From an uncultured Treponema sp. (GTDB lineage Bacteria; Spirochaetota; Spirochaetia; Treponematales; Treponemataceae): DNA of 64,000 nt. The notes below the pieces were generated by a model that had not been told where the DNA came from, ran no database searches, and worked only from the letters and a program-made list of their open reading frames with translations. Position numbers and translations under genes: made by a program. Of this stretch, positions 26,998 through 35,357 are shown one piece after another. The number at the start of each line of letters is the position of its first letter. Position 1 is the stretch's first letter. The stretch is from positions 1 through 64,000 of the forward strand of contig CAMOIE010000010.1 in NCBI GenBank assembly GCA_946615905.1, in the 5' to 3' direction.

Positions 26998-27459
26998 ATG
27001 AAAAATCACATTTTTCTCGGACTATCTTACGCATTGATTTTGACCCTTTTCACGTTTACTACAGTCGCATGCTCAACTATGGACGATGACATAGAAGAAG
27101 GAAGCATAACGCTTTCATTTCCGTCTTTTGCCCGCAACTCAGTCCTTTCTTCCGATGACGAAAACTACTATCTCTCAGTCAACATACGCGGAGACTACAC
27201 CGACAAGGAGCTTGTAAAAATCACTTCGGAAGTCTCAAACTGCCAAGTCGTTTTTGAAAAGATCCCTATCGGCAAAAGCATCTACCTTACGGCAAATCTC
27301 TACACAGCATACAGTGAGGCCGCATATCTCCACGTCTTTACGGGAAAAAGCTCCAACTTTGTGGTGGCAGGGGGAAGGAATCAGGTTTCAATCCAAATGA
27401 CGGACCTGACGCGCAATGACGGGGGGGGTATTCAACATCCTTACCGCTTTTGTATCTGA
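26998..27459 (+). CDS. Lipoprotein, N-terminal part (frame broken at a G8 tract)
   Basis: Signal peptide MKNHIFLGLSYALILTLF with lipobox TVAC (Cys near residue 25), then ITLSFPSFARNS and a beta-rich domain. ATG at 26998 has AAAAGGAGG ahead of it; an ATG at 26977 is in frame but lacks a site. After LTRND the DNA runs through eight G (27421-27428), and in this frame the protein ends quickly (IQHPYRFCI). Adding one G joins it to the next ORF. It is either phase variable, mutated, or hit by a sequencing error. No function is recognised; surface exposure is likely. Confidence 0.7.
   Translation: MKNHIFLGLSYALILTLFTFTTVACSTMDDDIEEGSITLSFPSFARNSVLSSDDENYYLSVNIRGDYTDKELVKITSEVSNCQVVFEKIPIGKSIYLTANLYTAYSEAAYLHVFTGKSSNFVVAGGRNQVSIQMTDLTRNDGGGIQHPYRFCI
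27421..27428 (+). repeat. Poly-G tract (G8), candidate phase-variation site
   Basis: Eight consecutive G in a lipoprotein gene, exactly where its reading frame breaks. With nine G the protein continues GGGYSTSLPLLYLNGESP. Poly-G length change is a known phase-variation mechanism in treponemes. Confidence 0.6.
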
Positions 27460-27779
27460 ACGGAGAATCTCCTTCTAGTTATGGGCAGATACTTTTCTAT
27501 AAAAACGGGAAATACGCGATAGAAATCGACTCCGTGATTTATTCAGAGGGCTTGTGGTCCGCAGCATCCGTAGATAGCGACGGATTTCCGCAACTTGAGC
27601 ATGAGGGCAACGTGATTTATCTGACCGAGTACATATACCGGAGCGCCACGGGCAGTTCCAACCCGGTCATCATAGACGAGCCTGTAACAAAAAAAGTGAC
27701 CGTAACAAGCACATCCCCACGAGGCCTGACAAATTTCACCAGCGCAAGCGGTGCGGTTTATCTTTTCTCAGAAACCTGA
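27450..27779 (+). CDS. Lipoprotein, C-terminal part of the same gene
   Basis: Reading frame continuous from the poly-G tract to TGA at 27777-27779. The frame is open from 27423, reading GGYSTSLPLLYLNGESPSSY, then QILFYKNGKYAIEIDSVIY and EGNVIYLTEYIYRSATG. The only in-frame start codon in it is a TTG at 27450 without a ribosome-binding site, so it is not an independent gene. The complete protein would be about 260 residues. Regular aromatic-rich strands suggest a beta-barrel or lipocalin-like fold; this is a guess. Confidence 0.55.
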   Translation: MYLNGESPSSYGQILFYKNGKYAIEIDSVIYSEGLWSAASVDSDGFPQLEHEGNVIYLTEYIYRSATGSSNPVIIDEPVTKKVTVTSTSPRGLTNFTSASGAVYLFSET

Positions 27780-27936
27780 TGCAGCTGCTTTATCAGAGCC
27801 TTTCAAAATGGAAAAAGGTCTTTACTACGGGGGCTACAAATAGCAGGACACTGCAATCAACACAAGCGGCAGTTTATCTTCCTCAAAACTTGTGATAAAA
27901 TAGGCCATCCGTTTAACAAATTTTGAGGATAAAAAA

Positions 27937-29064
27937 ATGAAAATCGCAATATTATACGGCGGAAAATCCGGCGAACACGAAATCTCTTTGATTTCAGCCG
28001 CAGCCGTAGCCCGCAACATCTCTTCTGAACACGAAATCAAGCTGATTGGAATAACAAAAAAAGGTCGCTGGTTTTTGCAGGCCGACTCAGAGCTTGCAAG
28101 AATCAAATCTGACGAAAAAGCCTCCTTGCAAATCTGCGAGGACGAGTCAAACGAAGTCAGCGTGATTCCCGGCGGCGGAAGCGAGAGGGCCTTCTTCTGC
28201 GGCGGAAAATCCTTCAAAATCGACGTTGTTTTCCCGGTTTTGCACGGAACTTTCGGCGAGGACGGAACTGTCCAAGGGCTTCTTGAGATGGCAGAGCTTC
28301 CCTACGTCGGCTGCGGAACAATGGCCAGCGCGGCCACTATGGACAAAGAAAAGACAAAGGCAATCTGGCAGAACGCGGGTCTTCCCGTAGTTCCATATAT
28401 TTGCGCCCGCCGGTCAGACTTGGCTACAAGTGACGGCTACGACAGAATTCTTGAGGATGCCCAGAAAATGGGCTACCCGCTTTTTGTAAAACCCTGCTCA
28501 GCCGGTTCAAGCGACGGGGCAAACAAGGCCGAGGACTTGCAGCATTTAAACGGGGCTATTCTTGAGGCCTTTAACTGGGACGACAAAATTCTGATTGAAA
28601 AATGCATCGACGCGCGCGAAATCGAATGCTCTGTGACAGGAAACCCGACCACATACTCAGGCGAACACGATGAGGAAAAAGTCCAGGCTTTCGGTCCAGG
28701 AGAAATCGCCCCCAAGCACGGATTCTACGACTACGACACAAAATACAACGACCCGGACGGAGCCGACCTCTGGATTCCCGCCCACATCGATGAAGATGAG
28801 CGTCGCGAAATTCTGGAGCTTGCGAAAAAAGCCTACACGGTTCTCGATGCGTCAGGACTTTCCCGCGTGGATTTTTTCAAGGACAGGCAGGACGGCAAGA
28901 TTTACCTCAACGAAATCAACACGATGCCGGGCTTCACCCAGATTTCAATGTTCCCGAAACTCTGCGGTCACGAGGGACTGGGCTTCACAGACTTGACGGA
29001 AGTCCTCATAAAAGAGGCGATTTTCCGCTTCAAGTCAACGAGAAATTTGCAGACATCGCGATAG
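27937..29064 (+). CDS. ddl: D-alanine--D-alanine ligase
   Basis: 375 aa ATP-grasp enzyme that makes D-Ala-D-Ala for peptidoglycan. Visible motifs: ILYGGKSGEHEISLIS at the N-terminus, VLHGTFGEDGTVQGLLEM, YPLFVKPCSAGSSDGANK, IEKCIDAREIECSVTGN, and the metal/ATP site YLNEINTMPGFTQISMFPKL. Length and motif order are normal for a Ddl of the A type, with a short insertion (TYSGEHDEEKVQ). GAGGA precedes the ATG. It lies 153 bp before murD, so two cytoplasmic peptidoglycan-precursor steps are adjacent. Confidence 0.95.
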   Translation: MKIAILYGGKSGEHEISLISAAAVARNISSEHEIKLIGITKKGRWFLQADSELARIKSDEKASLQICEDESNEVSVIPGGGSERAFFCGGKSFKIDVVFPVLHGTFGEDGTVQGLLEMAELPYVGCGTMASAATMDKEKTKAIWQNAGLPVVPYICARRSDLATSDGYDRILEDAQKMGYPLFVKPCSAGSSDGANKAEDLQHLNGAILEAFNWDDKILIEKCIDAREIECSVTGNPTTYSGEHDEEKVQAFGPGEIAPKHGFYDYDTKYNDPDGADLWIPAHIDEDERREILELAKKAYTVLDASGLSRVDFFKDRQDGKIYLNEINTMPGFTQISMFPKLCGHEGLGFTDLTEVLIKEAIFRFKSTRNLQTSR

Positions 29065-29065
29065 C

Positions 29066-29206
29066 GTAAAGACTTGGGCGGCACCCGCCGTGGCTTTCGA
29101 CAGGCTCAAGCAACACGACGGGTCGGCAGTTCCAGCCTTCGCTGGCGCTCATTGGCAGACAAGCTGCCAACTACGGGCTTCCATTGCCTGCCGCTGAGAC
29201 TTTAAA
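29066..29206 (-). repeat. Structured GC-rich intergenic repeat, copy D
   Basis: On the minus strand it begins GCGGCAGGCAATGGAAGCCC (shared with copy I), followed by a TTGGCAG/CTGCCAA hairpin, ATGAGCGCCAGCGAAGG, and a terminal stem ACCCGTCGTG/CACGGCGGGT whose loop carries the module TTGAGCCTGTCGAAA. It ends GCCGCCC. It separates ddl from murD. Confidence 0.75.
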
Positions 29207-29216
29207 GGAGGATTTT

Positions 29217-30842
29217 ATGAGCGAAGAGGAAAAACTTTTACCGCCGGTTCCGCACGTCTACCCGGAAGGCTGTTTTTTTAAGACACCCGCCGATATTGCT
29301 GGAAAAAAAGTTACCGTGATGGGCTTAGGCCTCAACGGTGGCGGCGAGGCTACTGTCCGTTTTTTGCTCAGGCACGGTGCCTACGTCACCGTCACCGACA
29401 TGAAATCCGCCAAAGACTTAGACGAGACAATCCAGTCAATCGAAAAAGACCGCAGCCTCGACAAAACTCATCTTACCTATCATCTTGACGGCCACATAAT
29501 CGAGGATTTTTCTGAGGCCGATGTCGTGATTAAAAATCCGGGCGTAAAATATGACGGAAACAAATACCTTGCCGCCGCCCGCGCAATCGAGACAGACCTC
29601 TCACTTTTCTTGCAGTTTACGACCGCCCCGATTATCGCGGTAACAGGAAGCAAGGGAAAATCCTCCACAGTAAGCGCGATTTACTACGGATTAAAAAAAG
29701 CCGGCTTCAAGGCCTTTTTGGGCGGCAACATCACTGTAAGTCCATTGACATTTTTGGACCAGACTTCCGGCACAACCCCGGTCGTTTTGGAACTTTCAAG
29801 CTGGCAGCTGGCTGACCTTCGCGGGCGAAAATTGCTCAAGCCACACATCGCGATTATCACTAAAATCGTCCCCGACCACCAGAATTTTTACCACTCGATG
29901 CTTTCCTACGTCGCCGACAAAAAGCTGATTTACGCAGACCAGACCAAGGACGACTACACAATTCTTGACTTTGACGACGACCCGGCCGCTGACGGCGGTA
30001 CATTAATCTCAAACTGGGGAAACATTTTCGCCAAGGAGACAAAGGCAAAAGTCTTCCGCTACAGCAAATTCCGTCTGCCCGATGGAGTTATGGGAGTCTG
30101 GCAGGACAGGACTGGCAATGGAATCGCCCGTCTGCCGACAGAACTTTTGAGCAGCCATTCCCGCAACCACGGCAAGGAGACCGACACAATCATGAAAAGC
30201 CTTGTCGTCCCTGGAAAGCACATGCGGCTCAACGTTTTGAACGCGGCCCTTGTCCTCGACATAATGGGGGTGGCTCCAAGCCAGATTGTGGACATCGTTG
30301 GCTCTTGGACAGGAATCGAACACCGGCTTGAGTTCTTCCACGAGTGGAAGTGGTGGTCAAATCCAAACTCCTCCAACACTCTGAAAATTCGTTTTTACAA
30401 CGACTCAGCGGCCACTGTTCCAGAAGCCGCCGCCGAGGCAACCCAGGCTTTCCGGGAGCCTGTCATTTTGATTTGCGGAGGAACCGACAAGGGTCTTGAC
30501 CTCTCTCCGATTGCGAACACAGTCTCTTCGATGTGTAAAATCCGTCCGTCCGCAATTTTCCTTTTGGCGGGAAGTGCGACAGACAAAATCGTTACACAGC
30601 TGGCGGAAAAAAACATACACTTTTTCGGGCCCTACCCGGATTTGGACAAACTCTTGACCTCCCTCAAAGTCGAGATTGAAAGCAAAAAAGGCATTTTCGG
30701 CCAGAAAATCGTGGTTTTCAGCCCCGGCGCGACATCCTTCGGAATGTTCAAAAACGAGTTCGACCGCGGAAACCAGTTCAAAGAGAAGGTAAAGGAAATC
30801 TTCGTTCAGGAGAAAAGGCCTGTCGTAAAGTCTGGAAGATAA
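29217..30842 (+). CDS. murD: UDP-N-acetylmuramoyl-L-alanine--D-glutamate ligase
   Basis: 541 aa Mur ligase acting in the cytoplasm on UDP-MurNAc-L-Ala. N-terminal nucleotide-binding region (KVTVMGLGLNGGGEATVRFL), ATP P-loop AVTGSKGKSSTVSAIYYGLK, central domain (VVLELSSWQLADL, KIVPDHQNFYHSM) and C-terminal motifs (RLEFFHEWK, FYNDSAATVPEA, CGGTDKGLDL, FSPGATSFGMFKNEFDRG). It is some 80 residues longer than E. coli MurD, mainly through an N-terminal tail (MSEEEKLLPPVPHVYPEG) and internal loops. The ATG at 29217 has AAAGGAGG upstream. An earlier in-frame ATG at 29184 lies in the repeat and was rejected. Confidence 0.93.
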   Translation: MSEEEKLLPPVPHVYPEGCFFKTPADIAGKKVTVMGLGLNGGGEATVRFLLRHGAYVTVTDMKSAKDLDETIQSIEKDRSLDKTHLTYHLDGHIIEDFSEADVVIKNPGVKYDGNKYLAAARAIETDLSLFLQFTTAPIIAVTGSKGKSSTVSAIYYGLKKAGFKAFLGGNITVSPLTFLDQTSGTTPVVLELSSWQLADLRGRKLLKPHIAIITKIVPDHQNFYHSMLSYVADKKLIYADQTKDDYTILDFDDDPAADGGTLISNWGNIFAKETKAKVFRYSKFRLPDGVMGVWQDRTGNGIARLPTELLSSHSRNHGKETDTIMKSLVVPGKHMRLNVLNAALVLDIMGVAPSQIVDIVGSWTGIEHRLEFFHEWKWWSNPNSSNTLKIRFYNDSAATVPEAAAEATQAFREPVILICGGTDKGLDLSPIANTVSSMCKIRPSAIFLLAGSATDKIVTQLAEKNIHFFGPYPDLDKLLTSLKVEIESKKGIFGQKIVVFSPGATSFGMFKNEFDRGNQFKEKVKEIFVQEKRPVVKSGR

Positions 30843-30849
30843 TTTTTTT

Positions 30850-31008
30850 TGCGTGAGGGATAGGAGCCCCTTTAGTCCCGAAGCGACGGCGGTTGAGCTT
30901 GTCGAAACCTCCAAAGCGTAGGGATGAGCCGCGGTTAGACGGCGAAGGGCGAATAGCCCGACCCGAAGCACGAAGTGCGAAGGGGCACGCCCCATATTGT
31001 CTGCCGCT
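30850..31008 (+). repeat. Structured GC-rich intergenic repeat, copy E
   Basis: Begins AGGGATAGGAGCCCCTTTAG, carries the module TTGAGCTTGTCGAAA inside a GG...CC stem (30893-30907), shares CGCGGTTAGACG with copy C, then AGCCCGACCCG, a CAC-gaa-GTG hairpin and GGGGCACGCCCC at the end. Lies between convergent murD and the metallo-hydrolase gene. Confidence 0.75.
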
Positions 31009-31009
31009 A

Positions 31010-31987
31010 TCAGATTTTCTTCCAATAAAGGCTGTTTTCGACAATCTCGAAAGTTGCCTTGCCTTCTTCATACAAATTGGACAAGTAACAGCGGACTGTA
31101 CTTAGAATCAAAGCCCAGTTTGAGAGCTTGAGTTTTATCCCGTTGCGGTCCACGACTTTTTTCAGGACTTCCTCTGTGGTGGCGGGCTTTTTTATGATGT
31201 CTAGAATCAAATCTTCAGTCTCAAGCATGGCGATTAGATTCAGTTCTGCAAGCCCCTCGATTTCCGTAACAAAATCCCCGTGAGAGGGCTGGTAAAAATC
31301 AGCCTTTATGCCGGATGCCTTTTGGATTGACCGCTTGCACTCACCTTCATCAAGCAGATATTGAATCCAGTAGCGTTTTATCACGTTCCGGCCTGAAAGG
31401 GCATCCGCCAAAAAGAAAACCGACTTTTTATCTTCCTCGTCACGGACTAAATATCCGCACTGGCAAAAATAATGGCCGGGAAGAGGAATGGCTTCCAAAG
31501 TCACTGTTTCGCCGAAAGTTAAGCTTTCTCCGGGCCTTATAGTTTTGTCGACAGAAGATTTTTCCGCCAAAAGATATTCTGACTTCAATTGATGAACCGG
31601 ACTTCCACCCCACACGACTGACGTTTGCAGAGCCGGAAGATTCATCAGACTGGCCTCTCCTACAGGTGCGATGATTTTGGAGCCGCATTCATTTACAAAA
31701 AAGGGATTGCCACCGCAATGGTCAGCGTGGGAATGTGTGTTTATAACGGACTCAACTTTGATTCTGCCGAATTTTTTCTGCAAGGTCTCGTAGATAAAGG
31801 CCGCCTCCCGCTCGTGATTTCCGGAGTCAATCAAAAGGACTTTTGTCGCGCCTTCTTCCTGCCAGACTACAGCCCCGCAGTTGGTCGCACTCTTTACGCA
31901 AAAAATATGAGTTGAAAATTGAATCAAGGCAGAATTTTTTTCGGATTTTTCAGATTTTTCAGATTTTCCAGATTGATCAAAAGTCAT
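31010..31987 (-). CDS. Metallo-beta-lactamase-fold hydrolase
   Basis: 325 aa. Metal-binding HxHxDH is present as NTHSHADHCGGN; downstream LPGHYFCQCGYLV, FFLADALSG and PSHGDFV supply further ligands, as in glyoxalase-II-type enzymes. The last 80 residues form a winged-helix-like tail (EVLKKVVDRNGIKLKLSNWA). Substrate unknown. The N-terminus holds a three-fold SEK repeat encoded by a 9-bp tandem repeat (31942-31974). No ribosome-binding site is near the ATG; TGA-TAAGAT ends 6 bases before it. It is divergent from the DUF763 gene. Confidence 0.85.
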   Translation of the reverse strand: MTFDQSGKSEKSEKSEKNSALIQFSTHIFCVKSATNCGAVVWQEEGATKVLLIDSGNHEREAAFIYETLQKKFGRIKVESVINTHSHADHCGGNPFFVNECGSKIIAPVGEASLMNLPALQTSVVWGGSPVHQLKSEYLLAEKSSVDKTIRPGESLTFGETVTLEAIPLPGHYFCQCGYLVRDEEDKKSVFFLADALSGRNVIKRYWIQYLLDEGECKRSIQKASGIKADFYQPSHGDFVTEIEGLAELNLIAMLETEDLILDIIKKPATTEEVLKKVVDRNGIKLKLSNWALILSTVRCYLSNLYEEGKATFEIVENSLYWKKI

Positions 31988-32095
31988 ATCGTTATCTTAT
32001 CAAAAAATCCTCCATAAAAAAAGTCGCCTTTTTTAATTGCCTGCCATCAGTCGGCCCAACTTTTCATTTTTTATTTTTCAGTGTAAATTATTCTC
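31988..32095. promoter_or_regulatory. Divergent promoter region, both sides leaderless-type
   Basis: Leftward: TGA-TAAGAT (31999-31994) ends 6 bases before ATG. Rightward: TTTTCA (32061-32066), 17 bp, TAAATT (32084-32089), ending 6 bases before ATG. Neither start codon has a Shine-Dalgarno sequence at normal distance. Confidence 0.5.
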
Positions 32096-33400
32096 ATGCT
32101 CAAGCGGACTGGTTTTGCTGACCTGCCACTTCATACCGGAATCGTGCCAAAATGGTTGGCAGACCGTATGATGGCTCTTGGAACTGAGATTATCGAAAGC
32201 CTCCTGATTTTTTACGGCAAAAAGGAAGTCCTCCGCCGCCTTTCAGACCCCCTGTGGTTCCAGTCGCTCGGCTCCGTTTTGGGAATGGACTGGCATTCAA
32301 GCGGAATTACGACCAGCGTCATGTATGCCCTCAAGCGGGGAATAAACGCCCACGCAAAAGAATTCGGACTTTGCATCTGCGGGGGACGGGGAAAATATTC
32401 AAGGCAGACCCCCGAACAGCTGAACTGGATTTGCGACAAAACAGGACTGAACGGAACTGAGCTAGTAAAGGCAAGCAAGCTCTGCGCAAAAGTCGACAAC
32501 ACTGCGGTTCAGGACGGCTTCCAGCTATACCAGCACAACTTTATTCTTTCGGACGAAGGTGACTGGGCGGTTGTCCAGCAGGGAATGAACGTAAAAGAAA
32601 AGACAGCCCGCCGCTACCACTGGTGTTCAAGCGACTTAAAGTCCTTCGTGGAAGACCCGCACACGGCAGTCACCGGCGAGAACCGTGGTAAAATCCTCAA
32701 TTTGACCGCCGCTGAGGCGGAAAAAACAAGGTCGTCAATTCTGACCCTGACCCAGGAAAATCCCGACCGACTTGTGAAGGAAATCGCGAAAATCTCAGGT
32801 CAGGATTTAATCCGTCAGGGGGAGCTTTTCTCAGACCCGGCATTGCCCCAAGAGGCAAATCTTCCCGCAAAAAGCCCGGACTGGCAGGGAACAAGCGTAA
32901 TCATCGAGAATTCCCGCAACGTGAAAATGCCCGCCCACCATGAAGTCCGTGCCGAGGACGTGGATTTAAAAAGACTTGGCGGAGTTTTGGCCACGGCCTA
33001 TGACTCCGGGTCAACGCAAAATTTTGAGAGTCTTCTTTTGACCCCAGGACTCGGACCTAGAACCTTGCAGTCGTTGACGCTGGTGAGCGAGGTGATTTTT
33101 GGCACCCCCAGCCGCTTCAATGACCCTGCCCGCTTTTCATTCGCCCACGGGGGCAAGGACGGACACCCCTTTCCGGTCGCGACAAAAATCTACGATGAGT
33201 CAATCAGGATTTTGGGAGAGTCAATCGAAAAGTCAAAGCTTGGCTACAAGGACAAGTCCTACTGCTTGGCCCGCCTGCACAAAACCGCTTTGGACATCGA
33301 GGCAAACTGCAATCCCCAGGCTGACTTTGACGCCGTAATCAAGCGCGAAAACGAACACTCACACGAATGGGGAGGAATGACCTGTTGTGGACCAGTATGA
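32096..33400 (+). CDS. DUF763 protein
   Basis: 434 aa. The N-terminus KRTGFADLPLHTGIVPKWL, then LRRLSDPLWFQSLG, VLGMDWHSSGITTSVMYAL and CICGGRGKYSR, are signatures of DUF763, a family frequent in archaea and scattered in bacteria. The C-terminal half keeps LLTPGLGPRTLQSLTL (a helix-hairpin-helix-like GLGPRTL), PSRFNDPARFSFAHGGKDG and an AxxHKTAL segment. Function is not established; the HhH-like motif suggests DNA or RNA binding. It lies 21 bp before the Rsm22-like gene, so the pair is probably co-transcribed. Confidence 0.88.
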   Translation: MLKRTGFADLPLHTGIVPKWLADRMMALGTEIIESLLIFYGKKEVLRRLSDPLWFQSLGSVLGMDWHSSGITTSVMYALKRGINAHAKEFGLCICGGRGKYSRQTPEQLNWICDKTGLNGTELVKASKLCAKVDNTAVQDGFQLYQHNFILSDEGDWAVVQQGMNVKEKTARRYHWCSSDLKSFVEDPHTAVTGENRGKILNLTAAEAEKTRSSILTLTQENPDRLVKEIAKISGQDLIRQGELFSDPALPQEANLPAKSPDWQGTSVIIENSRNVKMPAHHEVRAEDVDLKRLGGVLATAYDSGSTQNFESLLLTPGLGPRTLQSLTLVSEVIFGTPSRFNDPARFSFAHGGKDGHPFPVATKIYDESIRILGESIEKSKLGYKDKSYCLARLHKTALDIEANCNPQADFDAVIKRENEHSHEWGGMTCCGPV

Positions 33401-33421
33401 TGTTTTTGAGGGAGGAATGAC

Positions 33422-34636
33422 ATGCGCTGGACCTGTTTAATTTCCGCTTGGCGGCAAAACGGTGACTCCCGCCCGCTTTCCAAAAAAGAGCTTTCTTCTG
33501 TTGGCACAGCCCTCTTAAAGCTCCAGCGAGGACTTACCGGCGACCGCAATTTGGCCGGCGGCGGCTACATGGACGAAGGCTCCCTTTTCGGCTCATACCT
33601 TCTATATTATTGGCCGGTCACATTCCGCCAAATCTCATACGCCATTGCCCGCTCTGAGGACAGCCTTGAAAGCCTTGTAAAATCCGCCGGGTCTGACAAA
33701 AAATTTGAAATCCTCGATGTAGGCTCCGGTCCAGCCCCTGCCACAGCCGCGATTTTGGAGAGCCTCTCAAATATCGCCGCCGCACCAGAATTGGCCGTGA
33801 CTTCAACTCTGGTGGACTCAGGAAAATCAGCCCTAAAAACAGGCTCCTCGATTTTACGGGAATCGTTCTCAAAATCATTTTCATCTTTTGACTGCAAAAC
33901 TTTCGCAAAGAATCTTGAAGGCATCACAGAAAAAGAAGATTTTCTTGAGGGAAAAAAATACAATGCAATAGTTTTAAGCCACGTGCTGAACGAGCTTTGG
34001 AAAAATTCCCAGGACGCGCAGAAAAAACGGCTGGATTTTTTAGAAAAGCTTATCTCCCGCTTAGGTGACGGCGGAATACTAATCATAAACGAGCCTGCCG
34101 TACTGGAGTCCAGCCGGAATTTACTCTCGCTGAAAGAGCCTCTTGTAAAATCAGGCCTTTCGGTAATTTTTCCATGCGTAAAATCGTCCTCAGAAGCCTG
34201 CCCCGCCCTGGCCGCAGGGGAAAAACAAACCTGCCACACAGAAAGCCCCTGGCTTCCATTAGAGCCGGCCGACTCCCTCGCAAAAATCGCGGGTCTAGAC
34301 AGAAGCTCCTTTAAGATGACCTGCTTCATTTTTATAAAATCCTCTGGAAAATCAAAGGAAAAGAATGAAGACCACGTGACAGCCGCAAGTGGAATTTCAG
34401 GACTTGTAGTCTCTGACGGAATGCTGAACAAGGCCGGCCGCCTGCGTTTCGTAATCTGCGACGGTCAAAAGCGTGTGACAGTCTCGGCGAAAAAAGGCGA
34501 CCCGATGGCGGCAGAAAAAGGATTTTTTAAATTGACTCGCGGGAAAAAGGTCTCGGTTTTGAATCCTGAAATCCGTGGGGAAAAGGACAATCCTTCGTTT
34601 GGAATTCAGGCGGAAAGCAAAATTGTAATCAGCTAA
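33422..34636 (+). CDS. Rsm22-like SAM-dependent methyltransferase
   Basis: 404 aa. SLFGSYLLYYWPVTFRQISY, then SAM motif I ILDVGSGPAPATAAIL, SHVLNELW and GGILIINEP form the Rsm22 pattern. A Cys cluster (PCVKSSSEACPALA ... QTCHTESPW, about 250-275) matches the metal/Fe-S site of the mitochondrial small-subunit assembly factors Rsm22/METTL17. An OB-like C-terminal domain follows. Bacterial members are presumed ribosome-assembly or rRNA-modifying proteins. GGAGGA precedes the ATG. Pairing with DUF763 hints at an RNA-related role for both, which is inference. Confidence 0.85.
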   Translation: MRWTCLISAWRQNGDSRPLSKKELSSVGTALLKLQRGLTGDRNLAGGGYMDEGSLFGSYLLYYWPVTFRQISYAIARSEDSLESLVKSAGSDKKFEILDVGSGPAPATAAILESLSNIAAAPELAVTSTLVDSGKSALKTGSSILRESFSKSFSSFDCKTFAKNLEGITEKEDFLEGKKYNAIVLSHVLNELWKNSQDAQKKRLDFLEKLISRLGDGGILIINEPAVLESSRNLLSLKEPLVKSGLSVIFPCVKSSSEACPALAAGEKQTCHTESPWLPLEPADSLAKIAGLDRSSFKMTCFIFIKSSGKSKEKNEDHVTAASGISGLVVSDGMLNKAGRLRFVICDGQKRVTVSAKKGDPMAAEKGFFKLTRGKKVSVLNPEIRGEKDNPSFGIQAESKIVIS

Positions 34637-34650
34637 GTAAAAAAGAGCAT

Positions 34651-34675
34651 AAAAAAACGGCCGTGAAAGCGGCCG
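34651..34675 (-). terminator. Intrinsic terminator facing the RND operon
   Basis: CGGCCG-ctttca-CGGCCG followed by seven T on the minus strand, 15 bases beyond the end of the convergent Rsm22-like gene. It would end transcripts leaving the second efflux operon about 350 bases after its last gene. Confidence 0.8.
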
Positions 34676-34884
34676 ATTCAACAAAAATCAAAGTAAATAC
34701 AGGCTTTGCAATTTTTCATCTGATATAAAACCATTGAAAAATGCGCCTGTAGTAATCCTTGTGAGGGGAATTAAAGAACAGTATTTTGCACAACCCCTTC
34801 AAGGTCTTATTGATATAATGATAACACAGAAAATCACAAAAGCAAGGAAAATCGTAAAAAAATTCAAAAAAAATTCTTTTTTTT
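34676..34884. other. AT-rich gap without a visible gene
   Basis: Between the terminator and copy F; A-rich with no convincing coding sequence on either strand. Confidence 0.4.
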
Positions 34885-35035
34885 GCGGGCCGCGCTTCCA
34901 TGCGCTTGCGGGGTGCGGCAGGGATTGCAGGGGCGTAGTCGACCGCAGGTGGAGCTTGCGGAACCGAGGACGATGAGGGTTACCGAACCCCGGAAAGCCC
35001 GACGGCACGCTTGCGTGCCGGGCCGCCCGTATTAT
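34885..35035 (+). repeat. Structured GC-rich intergenic repeat, copy F
   Basis: Contains GGGATTGCAGGGGCGTAG (compare copies C and E), a GGGTTaccGAACCC hairpin, GGAAAGCCCGAC and a terminal GGCACGC-tt-GCGTGCC hairpin followed by GGGCCGCCCG. Ends at the stop codon of the PII-like gene. Confidence 0.75.
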
Positions 35036-35319
35036 AAATCTTCTGCCTTGACGGCAAAAATTTTGATTCCTTCTCGCGGGAATTTTTCTTTTATGGCTTT
35101 GATGACGGCCTTGACGCTTTGCAGGGCGGGATCCTCGATGTAGGAAAAAAGTGCGAAATTGGTCTCAGGCCAGGAACTTGTCCCAAGCTTGTAGTTTTCT
35201 CCGCCCCGCCCCGTAACCAGAGGCAGCTCGCTATACAAGATGCCCGGCACGTTTTCTTCCAATGCTTCGATTATGTCGTCATGGACTGACTGGTTGCTGA
35301 TTATTTCTATTCGGTACAA
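35032..35319 (-). CDS. PII-like transporter-associated protein (PG0541-type), copy 2
   Basis: 95 aa. Starts at a TTG (35319) with GGGAGGAAAAA upstream. A ferredoxin-like pattern is evident: beta strand MYRIEIISNQ, a helix, the T-loop-like block PLVTGRGGENYKLGTSSWPE, strand NFALFSYIED and helix VKAVIKAIKEKFPREGIKIF. The block PLVTGRGG-x-x-YKLGT-x-x-WPETN is shared with the paralog at 40751. Such small PII-like proteins are encoded beside RND and other transporters and may sense a nucleotide or metal to control the pump; the ligand is unknown. It is the last gene of the second efflux operon. Confidence 0.8.
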   Translation of the reverse strand: MYRIEIISNQSVHDDIIEALEENVPGILYSELPLVTGRGGENYKLGTSSWPETNFALFSYIEDPALQSVKAVIKAIKEKFPREGIKIFAVKAEDL

Positions 35320-35357
35320 TTTTTCCTCCCGCTTAAATATTTGTCACACGGATTTGT

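Noticed and set aside
33607-34431. 274-codon minus-strand ORF opposite the Rsm22-like gene
   Set aside because: Low-complexity Ser/Phe-rich translation; the plus strand has the SAM motif and Cys cluster.
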